The notes under the pieces: generated by a model
Seen by the model: the letters and a program-made list of their open reading frames with translations, nothing else
Databases searched by the model: none
Told to the model about the DNA's origin: nothing
Part shown: piece after piece, positions 35,572-44,840 of the stretch
Numbering within the stretch: the first letter of the stretch is position 1
Layout: each line of letters opens with the position of its first letter
Position numbers and translations under genes: made by a program
NCBI RefSeq assembly: GCF_023555495.1
Contig: NZ_JALCZO010000001.1
Location: 124,001-188,000 of the forward strand
From: Polaribacter sp. Z022
GTDB taxonomy: Bacteria > Bacteroidota > Bacteroidia > Flavobacteriales > Flavobacteriaceae
Length of the DNA: 64,000 nt
Reading direction: 5' to 3'

Positions 35572-37299
35572 TTAATGGTATGCTTGATGAATATATTTTG
35601 CATACTTTTCTTGTTGTTCTCTATTACCTGTTTTATAAAACTCTACTGCCCCATTAGCACGCATAAAAAAGTGGTTTAGATCTATAATTTCTAATAATCC
35701 ACTTTTAAAAAAATCGTCTCTAACTGGTCCTTTTACTCCTGCTAAATAAAATGTAATTCCTTTCTTTTTATAAAACTTAATGCGTTCTTTTAACATTTCT
35801 ACTCCTGTACTATCTACCCTATTAATACTTTCTGCATCTAATACAATTAGTTTTAAATCGTTTCCTTTTTTATGAACCATGTCATCTAATTTATCTCTAA
35901 AATAGCTTGAGTTTGCATAAAATATTTGTGCATCAAATCTAAAAATAAGTATATCTTTTTCTATTATTACTTCTTCAAAACGACTTCTATTTCTATAAAA
36001 ATTAGAATTGGGTACTTTTCCTAATTCAGCTACATAAGGTCTAGATGTTCTAAAAATTAATACAATTAAAGACAAACCAACTCCAACAATAATGCCGAAT
36101 TCTATTCCTAATAATAAAGTACCTAAGAATGTTGCTAACATTAACCAAAAATCTAAATGATTTGCTTTCCAAAGAAAAAGTGCTTCTTTAATATTTACCA
36201 AACCAAAAACTGCTACAATAATTATTGCTGCTAAAACTGTTTTTGGTAAATGATAAAACAAAGGCGTTAAAAACAATAAAGTAAAAACAACCATTATTAC
36301 AGAAATTAAAGCTGCCATTCCTGTTTTTGCCCCACTTTCTTGGTTTATTGCAGATCTAGAAAAACTAGAAGTTGTTGGGTAGGCTTTAAAAAATGAACCT
36401 ACAATATTACTTAGACCCAAAGCAATTAATTCTTGATTTGGTCTTATTCTGTACTCATCTTGTTTAGCTTCTAAAGATTTTCCTATAGAAATAGTTTCTA
36501 AATAACCTACCATTACTAATGTAAATGCTATAGGAAACAACTCTCTTAATAATTCAAAATCAAACTCTGGTACACTAAACAATGGTAACCCAGAAGGAAT
36601 ATCTTTTACAATAGAAACATCTGTAAAAGTTTGACCAAAATATTTCATTATTAAAATACCAAGAATCACTACTATTAATGCATTGGGTATTTTTTTGTTA
36701 ATTTTTCTAAATACAAAAATGATGATAACAGATACTAAACCAATTATTGTTGTATGAAAATTATAACTAGAAATCTGTTGCCAAATGTCTTCAATAACGT
36801 ACTGTATTTGATCACTTTGAACAAAATCTACGCCCAATAAATTTCTAAATTGATTAAAACCAATTATAAGTGCTACTGCAGATGTAAAACCTGTTATTAC
36901 TGGTTTAGATAGAAAATTTACAATAAACCCTAAACTAAAAACACCCATTAAAAACTGAATGGTACCAACCATTAACGCCAATAAAATAGCTATAGAAATA
37001 TAACTATCTGAACCTGCTAATGCTAAAGTAGAAACTCCAGTTGCTACTATTAAAGAATCCATTGCTACAGGACCAATTGCTACTTGTCTTGATGATCCAA
37101 AAATGGCATACATAATTTGCGGTACTAAAGCACAATACAAACCATAAATTGGTGGTAAACCAGCAATTAATGCATAAGCAATTCCTTGAGGAATTAAAAT
37201 TATACCAACAGTAATACCTGCAATTAAATCTCCTTTAAAAAGAGATGTATTGTAGTTAGGTAACCACTCTAAAATTGGTATAAGTTTTTTAATTTTCAT
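35572..37299 (-). CDS. SulP family anion transporter with STAS domain
   Basis: 575 residues from ATG 37299 (a TTG one codon earlier is also open). The sulfate-transporter signature (AGITVGIILIPQGIAYALIAGLPPIYGLY, about 27-55) opens about 12-14 membrane segments, and a C-terminal STAS domain lies at about 440-550 (RFDAQIFYANSSYF, VLDAESINRVDSTGVEML). SulP proteins move sulfate, bicarbonate or organic anions; beside a persulfide dioxygenase, sulfate or sulfite traffic is plausible. It starts 3 nt after the ruvB stop, so it is cotranscribed with ruvB. Confidence 0.9.
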   Translation of the reverse strand: MKIKKLIPILEWLPNYNTSLFKGDLIAGITVGIILIPQGIAYALIAGLPPIYGLYCALVPQIMYAIFGSSRQVAIGPVAMDSLIVATGVSTLALAGSDSYISIAILLALMVGTIQFLMGVFSLGFIVNFLSKPVITGFTSAVALIIGFNQFRNLLGVDFVQSDQIQYVIEDIWQQISSYNFHTTIIGLVSVIIIFVFRKINKKIPNALIVVILGILIMKYFGQTFTDVSIVKDIPSGLPLFSVPEFDFELLRELFPIAFTLVMVGYLETISIGKSLEAKQDEYRIRPNQELIALGLSNIVGSFFKAYPTTSSFSRSAINQESGAKTGMAALISVIMVVFTLLFLTPLFYHLPKTVLAAIIIVAVFGLVNIKEALFLWKANHLDFWLMLATFLGTLLLGIEFGIIVGVGLSLIVLIFRTSRPYVAELGKVPNSNFYRNRSRFEEVIIEKDILIFRFDAQIFYANSSYFRDKLDDMVHKKGNDLKLIVLDAESINRVDSTGVEMLKERIKFYKKKGITFYLAGVKGPVRDDFFKSGLLEIIDLNHFFMRANGAVEFYKTGNREQQEKYAKYIHQAYH

Positions 37300-37302
37300 C
37301 AA

Positions 37303-38325
37303 TTAAAATAATTCTCCCTGATTTTTCCCTTTAATTCTACCTAAGTGTTTGTATGCTAAATCTGTTACTTCTCTTCCTCTTGGAGTACGCATTATAAAAC
37401 CTTGTTGAATTAAAAAAGGTTCGTACACTTCTTCTATAGTTTCTGTATTTTCTGATACTGCTGTTGCAATGGTTCCTAAACCAACAGGTCCTCCTTTAAA
37501 TTTATCAATAATAGTTGCTAATATTTTATTGTCCATTTCATCTAAACCATGGGCATCAACATTTAAAGCTTTTAGAGCATACTTTGCAATTTCAATGGTA
37601 ATAGTTCCATTACCTTTTATTTGGGCAAAATCTCTAACTCTTCTTAACAAAGCATTTGCAATTCTTGGTGTTCCTCTACTTCTTCCTGCAATTTCTATTG
37701 CAGCTTCCATAGAAATAGGAACGTTTAATATATGTGCACTTCTTTGAATAATTGTTGTAAGTAATTCTGTTTTATAATAATGTAATCTGCTACTAATTCC
37801 AAAACGTGCTCTCATTGGTGCTGTTAACAACCCAGAACGTGTTGTGGCTCCAATTAAAGTAAATGGTTCTAAATTTATTTGAACTGTTCTGGCATTAGGG
37901 CCAGATTCTATCATTATATCAATTTTATAATCTTCCATTGCAGAGTATAAATACTCTTCTACAATTGGACTTAATCTGTGAATTTCATCAATGAATAATA
38001 CATCTCGTTCATCTAGGTTTGTTAATAAACCAGCTAAGTCTCCTGGTTTGTCTAAAACTGGTCCAGAAGTTACTTTTATACCAACTTCTAATTCGTTTGC
38101 TAAAATATGTGCCAGCGTTGTTTTTCCTAAACCTGGAGGACCATGAAAAAGTGTATGATCTAAAGCTTCTCCTCTAAGATTTGCTGCTTCAACAAATATT
38201 TTTAGGTTATCTATTGCTTGATCTTGTCCTGTAAAATCATCAAAAGAAAGTGGCCTTAACTTTTTTTCAACATCTAAATCTTCATTAGATAAATTATTGT
38301 TTTCAGGATTTAAGTTTTCATTCAT
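37303..38325 (-). CDS. ruvB: Holliday junction branch-migration ATPase RuvB
   Basis: The hexameric motor of RuvABC, driving branch migration during recombinational repair. The 340 residues carry the usual opening [19 protein letters not shown], Walker [11 protein letters not shown] (61-70), Walker [12 protein letters not shown], sensor 1 [20 protein letters not shown] and the C-terminal winged helix ([22 protein letters not shown]). An exact -7 box ends 5 nt before the ATG. The sulP gene follows after 2 nt, an unusual partner for ruvB. Confidence 0.97.
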   Translation of the reverse strand: MNENLNPENNNLSNEDLDVEKKLRPLSFDDFTGQDQAIDNLKIFVEAANLRGEALDHTLFHGPPGLGKTTLAHILANELEVGIKVTSGPVLDKPGDLAGLLTNLDERDVLFIDEIHRLSPIVEEYLYSAMEDYKIDIMIESGPNARTVQINLEPFTLIGATTRSGLLTAPMRARFGISSRLHYYKTELLTTIIQRSAHILNVPISMEAAIEIAGRSRGTPRIANALLRRVRDFAQIKGNGTITIEIAKYALKALNVDAHGLDEMDNKILATIIDKFKGGPVGLGTIATAVSENTETIEEVYEPFLIQQGFIMRTPRGREVTDLAYKHLGRIKGKNQGELF

Positions 38326-38330
38326 AAGTG

Positions 38331-38338
38331 CAAAGATA
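38331..38338 (-). promoter_or_regulatory. -7 promoter box of ruvB
   Basis: The minus strand reads TATCTTTG (exact TAnnTTTG), ending 5 nt before the ruvB ATG, so the mRNA would be leaderless or nearly so. Confidence 0.55.
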
Positions 38339-38391
38339 ATTGATTTTAAACTACACCTTTGTATGTTTTGTTACACAAAGATGGTTGAAAC

Positions 38392-39258
38392 TTATTTATA
38401 AATACCTGCTTCTATAAAAGCTTTTTTAGAAGCTTCTGTTACATCTCCTTCAAATAATTTTTCATAACGTGCATCTAAAACATAGGCTTTTACTACAACT
38501 TTTGTTGCTGCATGATCATCAAAATGATCAAAAAATAAGATAGTAATTGGTTTGTCAATATTTAAATACCTAGAGGTTATTGCTGCTTCTTGTACAATTT
38601 TTCTAATTTCTGTAACATCAACATTAATTGGCAACCATAAATTTACAACTACCATACAATCTAAAGCTCCAGAATTTGCATTGGAAATACTGTCAGAAAT
38701 AATTGCAGAATTAGGAATTGTTACTGTATTATCATCTAAAGTGTTTACAATAGTATATCTTAAACCAATATTTACAACTTCTCCATAATTACCTTTAATA
38801 TTAATTCTATCACCTATTTGAAAAGGTCTGTCTAAAATGATTAATAACCCTCCAAAAATGTTTTTTACAATGTCTTGAAGCGCAAAACCAAGTGCTAATG
38901 CTGATGAACCCATTAATGCATAAATTGCTTCTGCAGATGGATTAAATAGCGTTAAAATTAAAGTGTAAACTGCCAGAGTCCAAACTAAGATTTTAATAAC
39001 AGGCTGAAGTCTTAAAATTTTTAACCTATGTCTATTAAAGTTTTTTACTAAATTTTTAAAAAACCAATCTAACAACTTCATTAACCCCCATGTAAGTATA
39101 ATTACAACAATAATTGTAAGTATTTTGGTAAAGGAAATTACTTCTGTTGCTGTAGAAATAGTATTTTCTACATTGTTTTTTACGTCTTTTACAGTTTTTT
39201 CTTGAGCAAAATTAGAAAGGGCAGCTAAGAAAAATAATATGTTTAAAATTCTTTTCAT
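38392..39258 (-). CDS. MscS-type small-conductance mechanosensitive channel
   Basis: 288 residues: signal peptide (about 1-18, LSNFAQ), three membrane helices, and the MscS core, with the pore-lining helix AIYALMGSSALALGFALQDIVKN followed by the beta domain (IDRPFQIGDRINIKGNYGEVVNIGLRYTIV) and the C-terminal alpha/beta part. It should open under membrane tension and release osmolytes. The preceding gene, a degenerate P-loop protein, ends 1 nt before its ATG, so the two form a coupled pair. Confidence 0.9.
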   Translation of the reverse strand: MKRILNILFFLAALSNFAQEKTVKDVKNNVENTISTATEVISFTKILTIIVVIILTWGLMKLLDWFFKNLVKNFNRHRLKILRLQPVIKILVWTLAVYTLILTLFNPSAEAIYALMGSSALALGFALQDIVKNIFGGLLIILDRPFQIGDRINIKGNYGEVVNIGLRYTIVNTLDDNTVTIPNSAIISDSISNANSGALDCMVVVNLWLPINVDVTEIRKIVQEAAITSRYLNIDKPITILFFDHFDDHAATKVVVKAYVLDARYEKLFEGDVTEASKKAFIEAGIYK

Positions 39259-39259
39259 G

Positions 39260-40444
39260 TTATCTAAAATTTCTATTTAATCTTTCTTTTAGTAGCTCTT
39301 TTAAAATATCTAAATACATTAAGTTAATTCTGTATTCTACTTTTTTATTTATGGTGGTTGTTGGTCTTATTAACTGTCTTTCTAACAACTTTTCTATACT
39401 TAATCTACTTTGTCTGTCAGAATTTCTAAGAACAATATTTAGTTCTTTTATTGATAAAGATCTGTGCTGAAAAATAGCTTCTAAAATAAATAAATCATCT
39501 AAAGACAAATCATCTAAAACTTTAATTTCAGTTGGTTTAACAAAGACTGTTTTCCCTTTAACACTGTAAGCAGAATTTCTTGAAAACAAAATAGCTTTAG
39601 AAATGTTTCCTTTAGAAAAGTTAAAAAGTTTTTTAAAGAATATTTTTTCTAAATGAATTTGTCTTTCTTCTTTAGATTCTTTTTTTAGTTGCTTTTCTAT
39701 TTTTTTAGAAATCTTATTTGGTTTTAAAAAAACCATATTATAACCATTATTTCTTGATAAGATTTCTTCTTTTAATTGTTCATTTAATATAGGATTTAAA
39801 TGAATAATTGACGGAAAATGTGAAGAGAAATATTTTACCCTATTTAAATAATAAAAAGAATATTTGTTTACAGAAACAATCCAATATATTTTAGTTTTTG
39901 TTGCATGAAGAAAAAGTAAAAAATCTTCTAATAAATCAAAACCACGAACTCTTCTAATAAATAGTCTTTCTATATTTTCTAATATTATAATGTTCTTATC
40001 TTCTAAAGTAGATATATGTTTTTCTAAATCTTTTAAAGATTTAAATTCTTCGTCTATTTGAAGTGCTTTTGTAATTAAACCAATTAGTTTTTTATAAGAA
40101 TCTATGGCTTGATTTGTTTCTAAAATTTTTGCAGTAGGATAAATATAAGTACTTGCATGTAGTAATGAAGTTCCTCCTTCTCCAGGATCATTAACAACTA
40201 ATAAAGGAGAATTAACAATTTTCCAATTTTCATATGCTAACTCTAAACTCTTAAGTTCTTGATCTCTGTTTTTTAAAAAATCTTTATTTTGAATAGGATA
40301 AAGTGTAAAACGTTCTAAGTATTCATCTGGTAGTTGAATCTTTTCTTCTGCTTCTTCAATTATTGAAATTTCTTTTTTTTCATCTATATCAAAAAGTTTG
40401 TACAGAAAACTTATAGAATTCTGAAACTTATCTAGAATAGCCAT
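39260..40444 (-). CDS. Degenerate P-loop ATPase-like protein with C-terminal winged helix
   Basis: 394 residues without signal peptide. The middle (about 55-300) looks like an AAA/STAND-type nucleotide-binding domain, but the Walker A position reads VVNDPGEGGTSLL with no Lys, and Walker B reads NIIILENIERLF with Asn for the second acidic residue. A sensor-like IYWIVSVNKYSFYYL follows. The last 80 residues resemble a winged helix (SLSIKELNIVLRNSDRQSRLSIEKLLERQLI). It probably binds rather than hydrolyses nucleotide, if it does either. The 1-nt gap to the MscS channel gene suggests it senses or regulates that channel. I know no named family for it. Confidence 0.65.
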   Translation of the reverse strand: MAILDKFQNSISFLYKLFDIDEKKEISIIEEAEEKIQLPDEYLERFTLYPIQNKDFLKNRDQELKSLELAYENWKIVNSPLLVVNDPGEGGTSLLHASTYIYPTAKILETNQAIDSYKKLIGLITKALQIDEEFKSLKDLEKHISTLEDKNIIILENIERLFIRRVRGFDLLEDFLLFLHATKTKIYWIVSVNKYSFYYLNRVKYFSSHFPSIIHLNPILNEQLKEEILSRNNGYNMVFLKPNKISKKIEKQLKKESKEERQIHLEKIFFKKLFNFSKGNISKAILFSRNSAYSVKGKTVFVKPTEIKVLDDLSLDDLFILEAIFQHRSLSIKELNIVLRNSDRQSRLSIEKLLERQLIRPTTTINKKVEYRINLMYLDILKELLKERLNRNFR

Positions 40445-40506
40445 TTTTTTGAATTTTGTTAGTATTAGCTAATATAACAAATCAAAATGATAATATAAAG
40501 TAAACA

Positions 40507-40538
40507 AAAAAGCCTTTCCGAAATTGGAAAGGCTTTTA
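40507..40538 (-). terminator. Terminator of the act-cta respiratory operon
   Basis: AGCCTTTCC (40511-40519) and GGAAAGGCT (40526-40534) form a 9-bp GC-containing stem, extended by A/T pairs, with a T-run on the minus strand. It lies 17 nt after the ctaD stop. Confidence 0.88.
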
Positions 40539-40554
40539 AAAATATTTTTAACTT

Positions 40555-42336
40555 TTAAGATGGATCTTCACCATCTAATAAAGGTGTTGTTTGTAAAACA
40601 AAATCTTCTCCATGTAAATAGTCACTATCATCATCTTTAGGATCTACACGTTTACTATAGTCATAAGCCCATCTATGAACTTCAGGAATCTTCCCTGGCC
40701 AGTTACCATGAATATGTTCTACTGGTGTAGTCCATTCTAATGTATTAGATTTCCAAGGGTTTTGAGTAGCTTTTTGACCTCTATAAATTGAAATAAAGAA
40801 GTTAGCAATAAAGAATAATTGAGCTAAACCACCAATTAAAGCAAATATTGTAATTACAACGTTAATATCAGATAAATCATCAAACATTGGAAAAGCAGTA
40901 TTAGAATAATATCTTCTTGGTAAACCTGCTAAACCTATAAAGTGCATTGGCCAGAAAACACCATAAGCACATATAATACTTAACCAGAAGTGCCAATAAC
41001 CTAATGTTTTATTCATCATTCTACCATACATTTTTGGGAACCAGTGATACACACCAGCAAACATTCCAAAAATTGCAGATACACCCATTACTAAGTGAAA
41101 ATGAGCTACAACAAAGTAAGTATCATGAATATTAATATCTAAAGCAGAATCTCCTAAAACTAATCCTGTTAAACCTCCTGTTACAAATGTAGAAACTAAT
41201 CCAATAGAGAATAACATTGCAGGGTTTAACTGTAAATTTCCTTTCCACAAAGTGGTGATATAGTTAAATGCTTTTACAGCAGAAGGAATTGCAATTAATA
41301 AAGTTGTAAAAGTAAATACAGATCCTAAGAATGGGTTCATTCCTGAAATAAACATATGGTGACCCCAAACAATTGTAGATAAAAATGCAATTGCCATAAT
41401 AGAACCAATCATTGCTCTATATCCAAAAATTGGTTTTCTAGAATTTGTAGAAATAATTTCTGATGTAATACCTAATGCAGGTAATAATACAATATAAACC
41501 TCTGGGTGACCTAAGAACCAGAATAGGTGTTCAAATAATACTGGTGATCCTCCTTGATAATGTAATACTTCTCCAGAAATAAAGATGTCTGATAAGTAAA
41601 ATGAGGTACCAAAACTTCTATCAAAAATCAATAATAAAGCTGCAGATAATAATACTGGGAAAGATACAACACCAATAATAGCTGTAATAAAGAATGCCCA
41701 CATTGTTAATGGCAATCTTGTCATTTTCATTCCTTTTGTTCTTAAATTGAAAATTGTAACAATATAGTTTAAAGATCCAATTAAAGAAGAAGCAATAAAA
41801 ATAGCCATAGAAACCAACCATAAAGTCATACCTGCTCCTGAACCTGGAATTGCTTGTGGTAATGCACTTAAAGGTGGATAAATTGTCCATCCTGCAGATG
41901 CTGGTCCTGCTTCTACAAATAAAGAAATTACCATAATTACACTAGATATAAAAAATAACCAGTATGATAACATATTTAAGAAACCAGAAGCCATATCTCT
42001 AGCTCCAATTTGCAATGGAATTAATAAGTTTGAAAATGTACCACTTAAACCAGCAGTTAATACAAAAAATACCATAATAGTACCATGTATTGTTACTAAA
42101 GCTAAGTACATATCTGGGTTCATTACTCCATCTGTTTGATGAGGACCTAAAAATGCTTCAATAATTGAAAACGATTTTTCTGGCCATGCAATTTGCATAC
42201 GAAATAACATAGACATAAATACACCAATAATTCCCATAAACATACCAGTTACTAAGAACTGCTTAGAAATCATTTTATGATCTTGGCTAAATATATATTT
42301 TGTTACAAATGTTTCTTTATGATGATGTTCTGACAT
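40555..42336 (-). CDS. ctaD: Cytochrome c oxidase subunit I
   Basis: Catalytic subunit of an aa3-type haem-copper oxidase in the inner membrane, reducing O2 to water and pumping protons. The 593 residues contain twelve membrane helices, the Cu-B/tyrosine crosslink helix WFLGHPEVYIVLLPALG, HHMFISGMNPF and the haem ligands in HDTYFVVAHFHLVMG. The 70-residue tail includes HIHGNWPGKIPEVHRWAYDY. It is the last gene of the act-cta operon and is followed by the terminator; subunit III is not in this window. Confidence 0.96.
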   Translation of the reverse strand: MSEHHHKETFVTKYIFSQDHKMISKQFLVTGMFMGIIGVFMSMLFRMQIAWPEKSFSIIEAFLGPHQTDGVMNPDMYLALVTIHGTIMVFFVLTAGLSGTFSNLLIPLQIGARDMASGFLNMLSYWLFFISSVIMVISLFVEAGPASAGWTIYPPLSALPQAIPGSGAGMTLWLVSMAIFIASSLIGSLNYIVTIFNLRTKGMKMTRLPLTMWAFFITAIIGVVSFPVLLSAALLLIFDRSFGTSFYLSDIFISGEVLHYQGGSPVLFEHLFWFLGHPEVYIVLLPALGITSEIISTNSRKPIFGYRAMIGSIMAIAFLSTIVWGHHMFISGMNPFLGSVFTFTTLLIAIPSAVKAFNYITTLWKGNLQLNPAMLFSIGLVSTFVTGGLTGLVLGDSALDINIHDTYFVVAHFHLVMGVSAIFGMFAGVYHWFPKMYGRMMNKTLGYWHFWLSIICAYGVFWPMHFIGLAGLPRRYYSNTAFPMFDDLSDINVVITIFALIGGLAQLFFIANFFISIYRGQKATQNPWKSNTLEWTTPVEHIHGNWPGKIPEVHRWAYDYSKRVDPKDDDSDYLHGEDFVLQTTPLLDGEDPS

Positions 42337-42370
42337 AATCTTATTAATTTGTAGTGGTCTTTAATTTTAA

Positions 42371-43378
42371 TTATTTTATAACTGAGGCTAGTGTTGGTTG
42401 TTCAGCAATCCATTTTTCGTAAACATCTGGTTCTACAACAGTAATTTTCATTTGCATGTTGTAGTGAGAAGCTCCACAAATTTTATTACATAACAATAAG
42501 TAATCAAAAACATAAGGATCTTCTCCTTTAGCTTTTCTTATTTTATTAATTCCTGCAGTTTTTTTCTTTACTTCTTCATTTTCTCTCATCTCTTCTGTTG
42601 TAAACTTAGGAGTGAAACCAAATTCTGTAACCATACCAGGAACACAGTTCATTTGAGCTCTAAAGTGAGGCATATAAGCAGAGTGTAAAACATCTTGAGA
42701 ACGGAACTTGAAATGAACTTTTCTACCTTTTGGTAAATATAATTCAGTTACTTGTTTATCATCTTGAGAGTTTCTATCAGTCATATCAACACCCATAGTA
42801 TTTAAGCCTTTAATGTAATTTACATTTCCTAAACCTAAAGTGTTGTCTTCTCCTGCATAACGTGCATCCCATCTAAATTGTTGAGAGTATACTTCTATAA
42901 CAACAGGATCTTCAGAGTCTGATAAATCCATAATATTATTCCATTGCCATAATCCATATCCAATTAAAACAACTAATACTACTGCTGGTGTTATTGTCCA
43001 AATAGCTTCTAATTTATGACTATCTGCATAAAATTTAGCTTTCTTTCCTTTTTCTCCTTTATATTTAAAAGTAAAAAAGAAAATTAAAAATTGCATAATA
43101 AACTGTACAATACCAATTAGCCAAAATGTAATATCGAATAAGTTATCATCATGCTCACCTTCAAAAGAAGCAGATTCTGGTAACATTACAACATTCATAA
43201 AGATTAAACAATAAATCATTATTGCATATAAAAAAACCATAAAGTAAATGGCATTTTTACCTTGAGTAGCATTGTCTTTATCAGTAGCTATTACGCTTCT
43301 TAAGTTCATTATTCTGGTAATTTGCCAGAAACTTACACCGATTGCAACAGCTATAAAAATATAAAATAGAGCTAGCAT
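42371..43378 (-). CDS. ctaC: Cytochrome c oxidase subunit II
   Basis: 335 residues. Three hydrophobic segments (about 2-18, 47-67, 85-103) and a fourth at about 131-146 precede a cupredoxin domain that carries the dinuclear CuA centre: DVLHSAYMPHFRAQMNCVPGM and LLCNKICGASHYNMQM, with two Cys, two His, Met and the backbone Glu replaced by Ile. The domain takes electrons from cytochrome c or from the haem domain of alternative complex III. It lies 34 nt upstream of ctaD. Confidence 0.94.
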   Translation of the reverse strand: MLALFYIFIAVAIGVSFWQITRIMNLRSVIATDKDNATQGKNAIYFMVFLYAIMIYCLIFMNVVMLPESASFEGEHDDNLFDITFWLIGIVQFIMQFLIFFFTFKYKGEKGKKAKFYADSHKLEAIWTITPAVVLVVLIGYGLWQWNNIMDLSDSEDPVVIEVYSQQFRWDARYAGEDNTLGLGNVNYIKGLNTMGVDMTDRNSQDDKQVTELYLPKGRKVHFKFRSQDVLHSAYMPHFRAQMNCVPGMVTEFGFTPKFTTEEMRENEEVKKKTAGINKIRKAKGEDPYVFDYLLLCNKICGASHYNMQMKITVVEPDVYEKWIAEQPTLASVIK

Positions 43379-43416
43379 ATTTATCTCGTCTTAATTATTT
43401 TAATTTAATTTATTTA

Positions 43417-44814
43417 TTAATGATGATCTCCTGAACCTTCACCTCTGTGTTCAATATTGTAATAATGGAAATGTTCACTTTCTTCTAAGAAAGGATTTCC
43501 TTTAGTTATAGGGTTTGCTTTAGCAAATGCGCTAAATGTTGCATAAATAAAGATTCCTAAGAAAAATAATAATGAACCTAATTCAGCTAAACCAAATGAC
43601 CATTGAGCTCCAACAGTTGCAGGTATTATCATTACAAAAACATCAACATAATGTCCTGCAAGAATTACAACACCACCAATTACAACTAACCAAGGTATAC
43701 TCTTAAAATCACTATTTAATAATACTAATACTGGAAAAATGAAGTTCATTGCTACCATTGCTAAAAATGGTACTTTATATTCATTAAATCTAGCAACAAA
43801 ATAAGTAGTTTCTTCTGGTATATCTGCATACCAAATTAACATGAATTGAGAGAACCATAAGTATGTCCAGAATACAGAGAAACCAAACATAAATTTAGCT
43901 AAATCATGAATATGACTATCGTTTACACCTGGTAAAGCTCCTTTAGAACGTAAATATATAGTTACAAAAGCAATTACTGTTACAGCACTAACTAATAAAC
44001 TTGCTAAAACATACCAAGCAAATAAAGTAGAGAACCAGTGTGGGTCTAATCCCATAATCCAATCCCAAGACATCATAGATTCTGAAATCATGAATAAGAA
44101 AATAAATCCAACAGAAACATTATAGTTTAATTTATAAGTTTTACCACCATCATTTGCAGTATCTTCTTTAATAGAATTTCTACGGATAAAAAATCTGTAA
44201 GCATTCCATATAGCTAAATAAATAACACTTCTTATTGCCCAACCTGGAACATTCATCCACCAAGATTTACCAGCTACAATTGCATCGTAGTTTTCATGAC
44301 CTGGAGTAAAAGTTCCTTCTGCCATCCATGGGAATAAATGATTCATGTGCATAACAGCAGTAACAATTATAACCAACATAACAATAGATGTAGGTACTAA
44401 ATTTGCTGTTATGGCTTCCATTACTCTAAAAAGAACAATAGACCAACCTGCTTGTGCAACTCTTTGAATAGCATAAAATGCTAATACTAATAACGTAATT
44501 CCTAAAAAGAAAAACAACGCTACATATAGTGCTGCCCAAGGTTTGTTTTGTAATTGATGAAAAACATGTTCATCATGAGCTGCATCATGATCATTGGCAT
44601 GAGAATCTTTAACAGCATCTGAGTGATGTTCATCATTTTTAACTTCATCATGTGAAGCTCCATGATCATCTCCATGAGAAGATTGATGAGCGATAATTTC
44701 TTTAGCTTCTTCAACAGTTGTAGGTGCTGATATAAAACCATATGCAATACCCAAAGCACCAATAATGATTAGTGCAATTGAGAACATTTTTAATTTACCT
44801 GAGAATTGATACAT
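43417..44814 (-). CDS. actF: Alternative complex III subunit ActF, with His-rich loop
   Basis: 465 residues, NrfD-like, about ten membrane helices (for example VGFIFLFMISESMMSWDWIMGLDPHWFSTLFAWY). ActF with ActC forms the membrane quinol-oxidising platform. Between the first helix (about 8-30) and the second (about 92-112) is a hydrophilic loop at 43-86 with eleven His among Asp, Glu and Ser (HGDDHGASHDE, DEHHSD, HANDHDAAHDEH), and the C-terminus ends in GDHH. The loop may bind a metal. It lies 26 nt after actE. Confidence 0.93.
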   Translation of the reverse strand: MYQFSGKLKMFSIALIIIGALGIAYGFISAPTTVEEAKEIIAHQSSHGDDHGASHDEVKNDEHHSDAVKDSHANDHDAAHDEHVFHQLQNKPWAALYVALFFFLGITLLVLAFYAIQRVAQAGWSIVLFRVMEAITANLVPTSIVMLVIIVTAVMHMNHLFPWMAEGTFTPGHENYDAIVAGKSWWMNVPGWAIRSVIYLAIWNAYRFFIRRNSIKEDTANDGGKTYKLNYNVSVGFIFLFMISESMMSWDWIMGLDPHWFSTLFAWYVLASLLVSAVTVIAFVTIYLRSKGALPGVNDSHIHDLAKFMFGFSVFWTYLWFSQFMLIWYADIPEETTYFVARFNEYKVPFLAMVAMNFIFPVLVLLNSDFKSIPWLVVIGGVVILAGHYVDVFVMIIPATVGAQWSFGLAELGSLLFFLGIFIYATFSAFAKANPITKGNPFLEESEHFHYYNIEHRGEGSGDHH

Positions 44815-44840
44815 ATCTTTCGTATTCTATCTTTTTGTAA

